Part shown: in pieces, positions 7,773-14,752 of the stretch
Layout: every line of letters starts with the position of its first letter
Numbering within the stretch: the first letter of the stretch is position 1
Source: CAYQZD01 sp964421875
Lineage (GTDB): Bacteria > Electryoneota > Tariuqbacteria > Tariuqbacterales > Tariuqbacteraceae
Reading direction: 5' to 3'
Length of the DNA: 17,799 nucleotides
Assembly (NCBI GenBank): GCA_964421875.1
Contig: CAYQZD010000070.1
Location: forward strand, 1 to 17,799
Program-made: the position numbers and the translations under genes
The notes under the pieces: generated by a model
What the model saw: only the letters and a program-made list of their open reading frames with translations
Told to the model about the DNA's origin: nothing
Databases searched by the model: none

Positions 7773-7794
7773 TTCCCACGCTCCTGCATGGGAA
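7773..7794. repeat. Short palindrome in the CsgG-like gene leader
   Basis: The inverted repeat TTCCCACGC-TCCT-GCATGGGAA has 9-bp arms with one mismatch. It resembles the widespread intergenic GTTCCCACGC...GCGTGGGAAC type of repeat. It lies between the predicted promoter and the start codon at 7737, so it would be transcribed in the leader. Confidence 0.5.
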
Positions 7795-7881
7795 CACTTA
7801 CCGAACTCTCGTTCCCTGGTCTAACTATGGGTGCGAGAAACAGTTCATAGCTGACAGCTATTTTACCAAAGAAATCTATAT

Positions 7882-7910
7882 ATTATAATGTTTTCAAATA
7901 AGAAATACAA
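7882..7910 (-). promoter_or_regulatory. Promoter for the CsgG-like/FN3 operon
   Basis: On the minus strand a TTGTAT box (7905-7910) and a perfect TATAAT box (7882-7887) are separated by exactly 17 bases, the best sigma-70-type promoter in the window. The expected leader is about 135-140 bases. It lies just after the stop codon of the metVF gene, where no terminator hairpin is visible. Confidence 0.7.
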
Positions 7911-7935
7911 GGAAAATATGTTAAAATACATAAGA

Positions 7936-9579
7936 TTAACTTTTCATAATACCTTCCAATATCACCGGAACAATATCATACGCCCCAATCGGCATCAGAT
8001 GGACGCCATTACACAGACTTCGTGCGCCCTGAACCAAATCGCGGGCGATAGCCGCCGATTCGGCTTTGCGGTCGGAGGCTCTCTCCATCCGCTCGATGAA
8101 ATGTTCAGGAACGTCTATGCCGGGGATACGCTCGTTCATATAACGCGCCATTTTCGCCGATTTCAAGGGGATGATTCCGGCGATGATGTAGGCATCGATG
8201 TCTTTCACCATAGAGGTGAATTCCTCGAATTTCTTGAGGTCATAGACCGCCTGGGTAACGAAGAACCGCGCCCCGGCTAAGGCTTTCTTACGCATCTTGA
8301 GAATCTGCATATCGATGAGGCGGGCGCCGGGATTCACCACCGCTCCGGCGAAGAACCGGGGGGCGCCGTCGAGGTCGTGACAGTTGTAATCCTTGCCGCC
8401 CATAATCTCGGTGATGAGGCGGAGGAGTTGCACGGAATCGAGGTCGTAAACCGGCTTAGCTTCGCGATGGTCCCCCATCGACTGGTGGTCGCCGGTCATC
8501 ACCATCACGTTTTTGATTCCCAGGGTGTAGGCTCCGAGGAGTTCGCTTTGAATGGCGAGGCGGTTGCGTTCGCGGGTGGTGATGTGGAATACCGGTTCGG
8601 CGCCGATTTTAACGAAGAGAGCGCAGAGCGAAAGTGAATTAGCGCGCATTACCGAGGAGGGATTTTCGTTGACGTTGAAGGCGGTGATGCAGGATTTCAG
8701 TTTGGCGGCGTGCTCGAGCTGGGGCTGGACATTGACACCCTTCGGCGGGACTATTTCCACAGTAGTGACGGACTTCCCGGCTTCGAGTTCGCGCTGGAGG
8801 CGGGTGAGTCCGGTGACCTTGGTTGTTTCCAGCTTAATCTGCCAATTGCGCCGCCCAAAATCGGAAAATTTGTACTTGTCTTCGCGAGCGGTAATCATAT
8901 CCATCAAACGTTCGGAGCGTGCATCCTGGTCTTCATCGCGGAGGTTAACTCGTCCGGGTTTGACAGAGCGTTCGAAGTCCTTCATCGGCTGGTATTTATC
9001 CAGCTTCTTCATCCGTCCCTGGGCTTCCAGTTTCTCAATAATCAACGCCCAGGCGCATTCGCGTCCGTCAACTTCGCACTTGCCGTCGTCCTGGACGCCG
9101 CCGCAGGGACCGTTTGTAAGGGATTTGGCGCAGCGGGTGATAGGACAGATTCCGGCAGTATCGTCCAATATGCACTCGCCGCACATCATACATCGTTCAT
9201 CGAAGGAGCCGTAACGGCGGACATTGCCCAGGAAAAGAGAGTTCAGACCGGGGTGAACCGGTTTTCGCGTTAGATCGGTGACCGCTTGAATTCCGGCTCC
9301 GCAGGCGAGCACCAACACTCCGTCAGCTTCATTGAGGGCTTTAGCGGCGGTGCGGAGTTCGCGGGCGATGCGCAGGTTGTGGCAGGGGCCTTCGGAGACG
9401 ATGGTTCCGGTGATTTTTTTCTCGGCAGCCCGGAGCTTCTCAGCCATCTCATCCACTTCGCGGCGGCCGCCGGTTTGACAAAGCTCTGCGCAGTCGCCGC
9501 AACCTATTATAAATACGCTGTCTTCGTCCTCAAGTGAGGCGATTATCTCTTCAAAGGGTTTTTTTTCGGTGATTATCAT
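7936..9579 (-). CDS. Fused MetV-MetF: Cys-rich MTHFR C-terminal-type domain plus methylenetetrahydrofolate reductase
   Basis: This 547-residue protein joins two units that are separate genes (metV, metF) in acetogens. Residues 1-215 are the Cys-rich MetV-type domain: GCGDCAELC (C27, C30, C34), C66, C93, then CMMCGEC, C145, C150, NGPCGG, and CEVDGRECAW, likely holding zinc or iron-sulfur. Residues about 255-547 are a MetF barrel: TVEIVPPKG with the catalytic-type Glu275, HITTRERNR, MVMTGDH, FFVTQAVYDLKKF and IAGIIPL, which fit FAD and folate binding. The reaction is reduction of 5,10-methylene-THF to 5-methyl-THF for methionine synthesis or a Wood-Ljungdahl-type pathway; no other genes of that pathway are present here. 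The ATG at 9579 has no Shine-Dalgarno and abuts a 7-bp repeat array. No other Met occurs before residue 45. Confidence 0.93.
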   Translation of the reverse strand: MIITEKKPFEEIIASLEDEDSVFIIGCGDCAELCQTGGRREVDEMAEKLRAAEKKITGTIVSEGPCHNLRIARELRTAAKALNEADGVLVLACGAGIQAVTDLTRKPVHPGLNSLFLGNVRRYGSFDERCMMCGECILDDTAGICPITRCAKSLTNGPCGGVQDDGKCEVDGRECAWALIIEKLEAQGRMKKLDKYQPMKDFERSVKPGRVNLRDEDQDARSERLMDMITAREDKYKFSDFGRRNWQIKLETTKVTGLTRLQRELEAGKSVTTVEIVPPKGVNVQPQLEHAAKLKSCITAFNVNENPSSVMRANSLSLCALFVKIGAEPVFHITTRERNRLAIQSELLGAYTLGIKNVMVMTGDHQSMGDHREAKPVYDLDSVQLLRLITEIMGGKDYNCHDLDGAPRFFAGAVVNPGARLIDMQILKMRKKALAGARFFVTQAVYDLKKFEEFTSMVKDIDAYIIAGIIPLKSAKMARYMNERIPGIDVPEHFIERMERASDRKAESAAIARDLVQGARSLCNGVHLMPIGAYDIVPVILEGIMKS

Positions 9580-9627
9580 AGTTGGTTATTGGTAGTTGGT
9601 AGTTAGTAGTTGGCAGTCGGAAGTTGA
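9579..9627. repeat. Heptad repeat array (TAGTTGG-like), left flank
   Basis: Seven consecutive 7-bp units run from 9579 to 9627. The first unit is TAGTTGG and later ones are variants such as TTATTGG, TAGTTAG and CAGTCGG; the final unit is AAGTTGA. The array starts on the first base of the metVF ATG. The same heptad, inverted, builds the array at 10070-10125 on the other side of the four-helix-bundle gene. Confidence 0.75.
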
Positions 9628-9643
9628 AATAGGATTGAATGAT

Positions 9644-10008
9644 TCATTGACTACTCAGTCTTTTCTTCAATGCAGCGATTTGTCTAATTTCAGATTGAAT
9701 CAAGTCTTTCAATTCATTATATTTACTGGAATCGAGGAAACCGAGTTCACATGCAAGTATGCCTGCGTTTCCAATTCAGCGCAACTTCCAATCGAAATAT
9801 TCAAAAATCTGCCATATTCCTTATTCTGTTGTTTTATGTGTCCTTCCGCTATATTTGATGGAATCGAAATGCTGGCTCTTCTCATCTGGCTGACCAGCCC
9901 GAATACCCTGGTCATTGGAAAATTTTCGGTGACTAAATATACAGTTTTAACGATTTCTATTCCTCGCTGCCAAATCACGAGGTCTTTAAACTCCCTGACT
10001 TTTCCCAT
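9644..10008 (-). pseudogene. Four-helix-bundle protein (23S rRNA-intervening-sequence type), frameshifted
   Basis: From ATG 10008 the protein matches the small four-helix-bundle family once named for 23S rRNA intervening sequences: FKDLVIWQRGIEIVKTVYLVT, then MRRASISIPSNIAEG and GSCAELETQAYL. The frame stops at 9709 after 99 residues with a tail unlike the family. If one base is added back around 9754-9756, the other frame continues as ACELGFLDSSKYNELKDL and on to KKRLSSQ with a stop at 9644-9646. That gives about 121 residues, the normal length, with the expected last helix. So it is a one-base deletion, or a sequencing error. AGGA and GGGG lie just before the ATG. Family members occur mostly as stand-alone genes of unknown function and are related to the Avd protein of diversity-generating retroelements; no reverse transcriptase is nearby. 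Confidence 0.85.
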
Positions 10009-10069
10009 CCCCTTTTCCTTAAATATTTCTCTTGTATATAAATGATTACTAAATATGGACTAATGATTT

Positions 10070-10125
10070 CTGACTGCCAACCGCCATCTACTGACTGCCA
10101 AAAGCTATCTACTGACTGCCTCTTG
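10070..10125. repeat. 21-bp tandem repeat built of inverted TAGTTGG-type heptads, right flank
   Basis: Two full 21-bp units (10070-10090, 10091-10111) and a partial third (10112-10125) each start with CTGACTGCC on the plus strand. Read on the minus strand, each unit is three heptads of the kind CAGTCAG, TAGATGG and CGGTTGG, so it belongs to the same 7-bp family as the array at 9579-9627 but points the other way. The remainder of 10126-10221 shows no further structure. Confidence 0.75.
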
Positions 10126-10221
10126 ATATAATTTAACGAAAATTGGCGATTTTATCAATTAGGTGGAATTATGGGTAGATTCAACCTGGAGAATGGCTAA
10201 TCAGGATGATAAACATACCTC

Positions 10222-12549
10222 TTAGATAACTAATTTACCGGCCTGCCTTTCGGTGTATTCGAAATCGATGCGGGGCTCGTCCTCGATGTGGGCTTGCATC
10301 AGTTCTATACGCCTCGGCAGTAATTCCTTAAGATTGTCGCCGTGAATCAGGGGAGTTTCGCCCCGGTCGGTCAAAGCCATAAATTCGACGCCGGTGTCGA
10401 ACAGCGATATTAGCTTTTCAGTGTTGTCGATTTCCTTCAAAATCGCATCCTTCAGAAATCCGCGCCATCCAGCCTTCTCGTCATCGTCATCCGCTCCCAT
10501 ATACCCATAAACCCCCGCTATCCAGGCGGCGACGCTGCGCTGAGTGGTGAGCCAGCAGCGCAGGGCTTTGAGGCGCACCATCTGATCGTGAATCACGTTT
10601 TCCGCGCTCAGGCTGGCTGAAGCGCCGGCCGCAGCCTCCTCCAATAAAGCGACCGCCTGATTCATAGGCGGCCAAACATTCCCGTCCATCCGTTCCACAT
10701 CCATCCAGCTCTTCTCAGGAGAAGTTAGCCGGAAGAGGACGTCGCGGCTAAGGTCAACATTGTTGGGATTATGAGGAGTGGTGCACATATAAGCCTCATA
10801 GTAGGCGCGCTCCTCCGGGGCGAGGGCTTCATAATCCGGAACCAGGGGCCTCACCCAGAGGCGGTACCAGGTGAAGCCGTGAGTGGAATAGAGGGGGGTG
10901 ACATTGGGGAAGGCGAGGAGAGCCTCCTCCGTCAATCTCCAGGCCTCTATCAACCGCTCGCTGAACTCTTCCCCCGCCCATTTACGAGCAAGAGAGGCGA
11001 CTGTATCCTCGATATTCATCTCAGGTTCATATTGGAAGCGGCGCACAATTTCATGATTGATGTTGTAAGGGACGAGTTCCGGAGGGGAGATCCCTCCGCA
11101 GTGGGCGAGGTATTGCACGCCGTTTTCACGCAGAGTTTTCAGCCGGTTGAAAGTCAGGAAGGGATAAGGAACGCCCAAGAGCGGTTCAAACATCGTATGA
11201 GGTCCGGCGGTAAAGTAGAAATGAGCGCGCGCCTCCCGCGTATCAAGTTCATCCATCAGCGGTTTTTCCGCCTGGTCGAATCGGTTCTGGTAAACAGTTC
11301 CGGCGTTGATGGAATGTGAATCGATGTATTGGGGATGAGTGTAAGGCGTTTCCCAGCCTCTGGCTATCAGCGAAGCGGTTTCGGCGTCGATTCCATCCTC
11401 CAACCCGTCCCAAACAGTTTCGTGTTCACCGTAAAATGATTCCAGGCGGGTGATGACGCGGAATTCGGGATTTACTTCGCTGGCAGCGTCCCGGAGCAGC
11501 CGAAAAAACCGGAGGGCGTTTTCGCCAGCGACGCGGGCGATTTCACCGTCGTCTTTCCATTCCCGGATAAGGTAGGCCCCGCCGTTGCGGCCCACATAAA
11601 GCGACTTGGTGTGTTCAAAACCGGCGCCGCTGTCATTGCTCCAGACCGCGAGGAAACTGAGTTCCGGGACTTCCCGCATCAGGTTATTCATCATTTCAGC
11701 ATAATGCTCGCGTACTTTAGGGTGAGCGATGGTCATATTATAGCGGGGTTTGAAGCTGCGGAATGGGTGGTCCACCCTGGCGCCGCGGAGCATGGGATAA
11801 CGCTGGAAAAATTGTTCAGGGACGGAGCGGGGTTCGAAGCAGAGCAATCCGGGGGAAAGCCCGTATTTTCGAGCGAGGCGGGCGTTCTCCTTCAGGAATT
11901 TAAGGTTGGCGGCGAGGTAGTATTGAGGGTAAAGTCCTTTGTTGAGCCGGCTGGATACGAATTGGTCGAGGGCGGGGCAATAGGTGTAGAACATTGGGTA
12001 GATTTCGCCTTTGGTACAGGTTTCCAGGGACATTGGGTAGGCCAGCCCGTTGACTTCGATGTGTGTGAATCCCAGGCGCGCCAGTTCTTTAACATAGGCA
12101 GCGCGGGCGAGTCCGCGCTGGATGCGGCCTTCTTGAGTGAGGAAATAATCGTAGGAAATGCGCTGCCACTTGAAGGCAGGGACATACCATTTACCCCCGG
12201 CATAGGGCGCCAGCTCTTCCTCCGTAAGACTATCGAGCAAAAGCCGTAAAAACGAATAGAGAAAATGAGACCGCGAAGTTATCAGAGTTCCCGAACCGTC
12301 CTCCAGTATCCGCAAATAGATAAAATCATCCTCTGGCGGCGTCAGCCCTCCATCTTTCAGCTTTTCGCCGGAAGCGACCGCAATATTGAATACGCCTCCG
12401 ACCGGTTCCGGCGAAAAAAGGGTAGTGGTTCTTATGGTAACGTCAGGGAAACACTGCGAGAATGTTTCGACAGCGGTTTCAACGACCGGAGGAGAGGATT
12501 CGGGATATTGGATAACACAGATATTGAGCAGAGCATCTGAGATTTTCAT
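10222..12549 (-). CDS. Large predicted glycoside hydrolase (TIM-barrel type, family not resolved)
   Basis: This 775-residue protein has no signal peptide. Residues 1-115 resemble the alpha/beta domain that precedes the barrel in GH20, GH67 and GH84 enzymes (FNIAVASGEK, then DFIYLRI...GTLITSRSHFLYSFLRLLL). A barrel region follows: KWQRISYDYFL, KELARLGFTHIEVNG, LARKYGLSPGLLCFEPRS, HPKVREHYAEMMNNLM, ELSFLAVWSNDSGAGFEH (Asp306), FRVITRLESFYGEHETVWDGL and GVQYLAHCGG. Then VPYNINHEIVRRFQYEPEMNIEDTVASLARKWAGE recalls the helical C-terminal part of GH67/DUF4838-type enzymes. Acidic candidates are Asp306, Glu370 and Glu375; the real catalytic pair cannot be set by eye. No Shine-Dalgarno precedes the ATG. 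The gene stands alone. A carbohydrate role is likely; the substrate is unknown. Confidence 0.75.
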   Translation of the reverse strand: MKISDALLNICVIQYPESSPPVVETAVETFSQCFPDVTIRTTTLFSPEPVGGVFNIAVASGEKLKDGGLTPPEDDFIYLRILEDGSGTLITSRSHFLYSFLRLLLDSLTEEELAPYAGGKWYVPAFKWQRISYDYFLTQEGRIQRGLARAAYVKELARLGFTHIEVNGLAYPMSLETCTKGEIYPMFYTYCPALDQFVSSRLNKGLYPQYYLAANLKFLKENARLARKYGLSPGLLCFEPRSVPEQFFQRYPMLRGARVDHPFRSFKPRYNMTIAHPKVREHYAEMMNNLMREVPELSFLAVWSNDSGAGFEHTKSLYVGRNGGAYLIREWKDDGEIARVAGENALRFFRLLRDAASEVNPEFRVITRLESFYGEHETVWDGLEDGIDAETASLIARGWETPYTHPQYIDSHSINAGTVYQNRFDQAEKPLMDELDTREARAHFYFTAGPHTMFEPLLGVPYPFLTFNRLKTLRENGVQYLAHCGGISPPELVPYNINHEIVRRFQYEPEMNIEDTVASLARKWAGEEFSERLIEAWRLTEEALLAFPNVTPLYSTHGFTWYRLWVRPLVPDYEALAPEERAYYEAYMCTTPHNPNNVDLSRDVLFRLTSPEKSWMDVERMDGNVWPPMNQAVALLEEAAAGASASLSAENVIHDQMVRLKALRCWLTTQRSVAAWIAGVYGYMGADDDDEKAGWRGFLKDAILKEIDNTEKLISLFDTGVEFMALTDRGETPLIHGDNLKELLPRRIELMQAHIEDEPRIDFEYTERQAGKLVI

Positions 12550-12633
12550 AGGGATTGGCTTTTTGATTGAAAGGTGTTTTTGTATCTTTTCTGCTGTTTC
12601 ACAACATTATTCACAGGGCGCGGATATGGTTGT

Positions 12634-12639
12634 ATTATA
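12634..12639 (-). promoter_or_regulatory. Possible -10 box for the large glycoside hydrolase gene
   Basis: A perfect TATAAT is read on the minus strand between the RRM gene terminator and the ATG at 12549. The -35 position shows only a poor match (TATTTT), and the leader would be about 80 bases. Confidence 0.3.
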
Positions 12640-12662
12640 CAGAAACAGTCAATTAAAAATAG

Positions 12663-12698
12663 AAAAAGCCGCCCCACCGGATTCGGGGGGACGGCTTT
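12663..12698 (-). terminator. Rho-independent terminator of the RRM protein gene
   Basis: On the minus strand a long stem pairs AAAGCCG plus CCCC with GGGG plus CGGCTTT and is followed by a T-run. It starts about 35 bases after the stop codon of the RRM gene and separates it from the glycoside hydrolase gene. Confidence 0.85.
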
Positions 12699-12733
12699 AT
12701 GTCGTTCACATCGAGTGTTCGGGAATCAGCGAT

Positions 12734-13027
12734 TTACCATCTCCGACCGCCGAAACCACCACGACCTCTGCCACCGCCGCGATCGCTGCGCGGTTTAGGA
12801 GGATGGGCTTCATCGACTTTGAGTGTTCTGCCCATATATTCCGTGCCGTCCAGGTTATCTTTCGCTTCCTGAGCTTCGGCGACGGAAGACATCTCGACGA
12901 AACCGAATCCCTTATCGCCGATAATGTTCACACTCTGGACCGTTCCGTACTGGGAGAAGAGTTCTTCCAGATTGGCGTTGGTGGTGGAATAATTCAGATT
13001 CCCCACGAACAGTTTGCTTACTGTCAT
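12734..13027 (-). CDS. Small RRM RNA-binding protein with Gly/Arg-rich tail
   Basis: This 97-residue protein starts at ATG 13027, with GAGG 5 bases upstream; the frame is open to 13135, but that extension is unlike the family. One RRM fills residues 1-75: RNP2 is KLFVGNLNY and RNP1 is KGFGFVEM, with the usual helix NLEELFSQYG. The last 20 residues are Arg/Gly-rich (RGGGRGRGGFGGRRW), as in cyanobacterial and other bacterial Rbp proteins that bind single-stranded RNA and are often cold-induced. The leader appears to be around 200 bases and contains a strong hairpin (13152-13180), which would suit post-transcriptional control. A terminator follows the gene. It is a single-gene unit. Confidence 0.93.
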   Translation of the reverse strand: MTVSKLFVGNLNYSTTNANLEELFSQYGTVQSVNIIGDKGFGFVEMSSVAEAQEAKDNLDGTEYMGRTLKVDEAHPPKPRSDRGGGRGRGGFGGRRW

Positions 13028-13151
13028 CTTAACCTCAAATGAGTTTTTTCCTTCACATTCCCTGCATGTTTCGTTGAGGCAGATGCAGAAGCAATCACAA
13101 ACTCTCAAACTTAACGATAAAGGGAACTGAAGCAATAGATTATTTTACAAC

Positions 13152-13180
13152 ATACCCTCTCCATCATAAAAAGAGGGTAT
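13152..13180. repeat. Inverted repeat in the RRM gene leader
   Basis: A perfect 9-bp stem, ATACCCTCT (13152-13160) with AGAGGGTAT (13172-13180), has an 11-base loop and lies 125 bases before the RRM start codon. No T-run follows on the minus strand, so a leader hairpin is more likely than a terminator for the aminotransferase gene upstream. Confidence 0.55.
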
Positions 13181-13240
13181 GGTATAAAAACGATTGAAAT
13201 AATTAAAAGTTCCCGTAGTTATTAATAAATATGCAAAGAA

Positions 13241-13246
13241 ATTATA
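13241..13246 (-). promoter_or_regulatory. Candidate -10 box for the RRM gene
   Basis: A perfect TATAAT is read on the minus strand, with only a weak TTTAGA at the -35 place. A second option further upstream is TTGACA (read on the minus strand at 13304-13309), which has no good -10 at 17 bases. Either gives a leader of 200 bases or more containing the 13152-13180 hairpin. The rest of 13028-13321 is AT-rich with no other signal. Confidence 0.4.
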
Positions 13247-13321
13247 GAAAAATACAAAATTGTCTAAATCCTTGTTAATCGAATAGTTTTTAGTCATTGC
13301 TTATGTCAATGAGTAAAGAAG

Positions 13322-14602
13322 CTACAACATTTTTTCAATTGCGCTCAAAATTTTATCGACATCGCTCTCGCTGTTATAGAGGTGAAAAGAGACGCGGATG
13401 GCTTCAAGCCCGGCTTCGGGGACTGACCTTACGCGAATCCGCGTTTCCCCTAAATGAGCCGCGACATCGCGATAGTCCCTGCCTTCGAGTCTGAAGGTTA
13501 TCATAGAAGTGCGGTATTGCTTTTGCATCGGGGAAAGGCTGACCGCTTGAGGAATCTCTTCCAGACCGGAATAGAAACGTTCCGCCAGCTTTCGGTTATG
13601 GCTGTAAATGTGGTTCAATCCGATGGCGGAGATGAAATCGAGAGCTTTACCCAGTCCGTGAAATAGGGCTTCGTTCTGAGTAGCGTATTCATAGCGCTGG
13701 GCGGTAGGTTGAAGTCTCAACTCACCCTTCCCAATGTCGTAACTGTCGTCGGAATAGGCTCCAACAGTAGAAGGGGCGAGGGTGTCGAGCAGGTCTTTCC
13801 TGACGTAAAGGGCGCCGGTGCGCTTGGGACCGAGCATCCACTTGTGTCCGCTGAAAGTATAGAAATCCACGGCTGAATCTGCCAGGTCCATAGGTAGGGC
13901 TCCGGCGGCTTGAGCGCCGTCCACCGCAAACCACAATCCCCTATCGCGGGAGAGGCGGCCGATTTCCTTGAGTGGAAAAAGCTGCCCGGTGGTGCAGGTG
14001 ATATGGCTGAGGAAGATAAGGCGGGTGCGCTTCGTAATCAGGCTCTCAATGCGCCGGACATTCCCCAATCCATCCTCCATATCCGATTCAAAGATTTTGG
14101 GGATGATTCCGGCGCGTTTCATCCGGTTCAAGAGGGGGATGTGTAACGCGGGATGCTCGTGAGCGGAGGTGATAACTTCGTCCCCTTTTTGCAGGGGAAG
14201 ACCGTTGAGAATAACGTTGATACCTTCGGTGGCGCAGCCCAAAAGGGCGATTTCATCCGGGCTGCACTTCGGGCTGAGAAAGGGAGCAAGTTTCCGCTTG
14301 ACTTTCTGCCATCGAACTTCATTGTGCCCGGGGCGGGGGTGGATTTCACCCTGGCGCATTGAAGCCTCAACTTCATTAAGGACAACTGCGGGGAGAGCGC
14401 CGATGCCGCCGGTGTTGAGATAAACATAATCGGCGGGGAACAGAAACTGCTCCCGCACCGTTCTCCAGAGAATTTCCCCGTCCGAGCCAGGCTGTATTAA
14501 TGGCGGTAAGCCGGTTTCCTCCGAGAAAACCAGGCGCGGTCTTCCCAGAACAATCGCTCCGGTGAGGGCGCTCATCGCGCCGATGAAACCTCTGCGGTTC
14601 AT
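13322..14602 (-). CDS. Tat-exported PLP enzyme of the class V aminotransferase fold (isopenicillin N epimerase-like)
   Basis: This 426-residue protein starts at ATG 14602 with GAGGAA just upstream. The N-terminus MNRRGFIGAMSALTGAIVLG is a twin-arginine signal, so the folded, cofactor-loaded enzyme is probably sent to the periplasm. The class V fold is clear: YLNTGGIGALP (60-71), GCATEGIN (122-129), SAHEHPA, LIFLSHITCTTGQLFPL, FAVDGAQAAG (PLP-ring Asp228), SGHKWMLGPKRTGALYV (Schiff-base Lys254) and IRVSFHLYN (Arg403, carboxylate binding). All PLP residues are present. Relatives include isopenicillin N epimerase, EgtE and the periplasmic pyoverdine enzyme PvdN. The substrate cannot be read from the sequence, and no biosynthetic cluster surrounds it. 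It appears to be a single gene. Confidence 0.9.
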   Translation of the reverse strand: MNRRGFIGAMSALTGAIVLGRPRLVFSEETGLPPLIQPGSDGEILWRTVREQFLFPADYVYLNTGGIGALPAVVLNEVEASMRQGEIHPRPGHNEVRWQKVKRKLAPFLSPKCSPDEIALLGCATEGINVILNGLPLQKGDEVITSAHEHPALHIPLLNRMKRAGIIPKIFESDMEDGLGNVRRIESLITKRTRLIFLSHITCTTGQLFPLKEIGRLSRDRGLWFAVDGAQAAGALPMDLADSAVDFYTFSGHKWMLGPKRTGALYVRKDLLDTLAPSTVGAYSDDSYDIGKGELRLQPTAQRYEYATQNEALFHGLGKALDFISAIGLNHIYSHNRKLAERFYSGLEEIPQAVSLSPMQKQYRTSMITFRLEGRDYRDVAAHLGETRIRVRSVPEAGLEAIRVSFHLYNSESDVDKILSAIEKML

Positions 14603-14622
14603 AGGCTGTTCCTCGATAAATA

Positions 14623-14643
14623 GTCATTCATGAAAAGAATGAC
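14623..14643. repeat. Short inverted repeat GTCATTC...GAATGAC
   Basis: Perfect 7-bp arms are separated by 7 bases. The arms equal the GTCATTC ends of the MITE-like family in this window, so this may be a deleted remnant. It lies upstream of the aminotransferase start at 14602. Confidence 0.4.
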
Positions 14644-14658
14644 GAGAAAAAGGATGTC

Positions 14659-14678
14659 ACTCCCGCGAAAGCGGGAGT
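14659..14678. repeat. Palindrome ACTCCCGC-GAAA-GCGGGAGT
   Basis: A perfect 8-bp stem is closed by a GAAA tetraloop and flanked by GTC and CCAG, in the style of the dispersed TTCCCGCGAAAGCGGGAA repeats of many bacteria. No T-run follows, so a terminator role is not supported. Confidence 0.6.
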
Positions 14679-14752
14679 CCAGTATCTTATATATTAACAA
14701 TGAGTTATAAACCTGCTTGCCAGTCTATTTGAAAATAGAAAAAAAAACACAT

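Noticed and set aside
7738..7797. Upstream start for the CsgG-like protein (20 extra residues)
   Set aside because: The ATG at 7737 has a perfect ribosome site and starts a proper signal peptide; the extension reads through a palindrome.
8377..9273. Several plus-strand open frames opposite the MetV-MetF gene
   Set aside because: Shadows of a gene with strong, continuous MTHFR motifs on the minus strand.
9644..10008. Accessory (Avd) gene of a diversity-generating retroelement
   Set aside because: The four-helix-bundle fold is related, but there is no reverse transcriptase, template repeat or variable-repeat target in the window.
9596..10045. Plus-strand open frame covering the four-helix-bundle gene
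   Set aside because: The minus strand encodes the family motifs; the plus frame starts in the repeat array and looks non-coding.
10070..10125. Possible CRISPR array
   Set aside because: The repeats are head-to-tail 21-bp units without unique spacers and with an inner 7-bp period; no cas genes.
11611..12249. Plus-strand open frame (212 codons) opposite the large glycoside hydrolase
   Set aside because: Antisense shadow with no motif or ribosome site.
13028..13135. N-terminal extension of the RRM protein
   Set aside because: The RRM starts directly at MTVSKLFVGNL with GAGG before it; the extension is Cys-rich and unlike the family.
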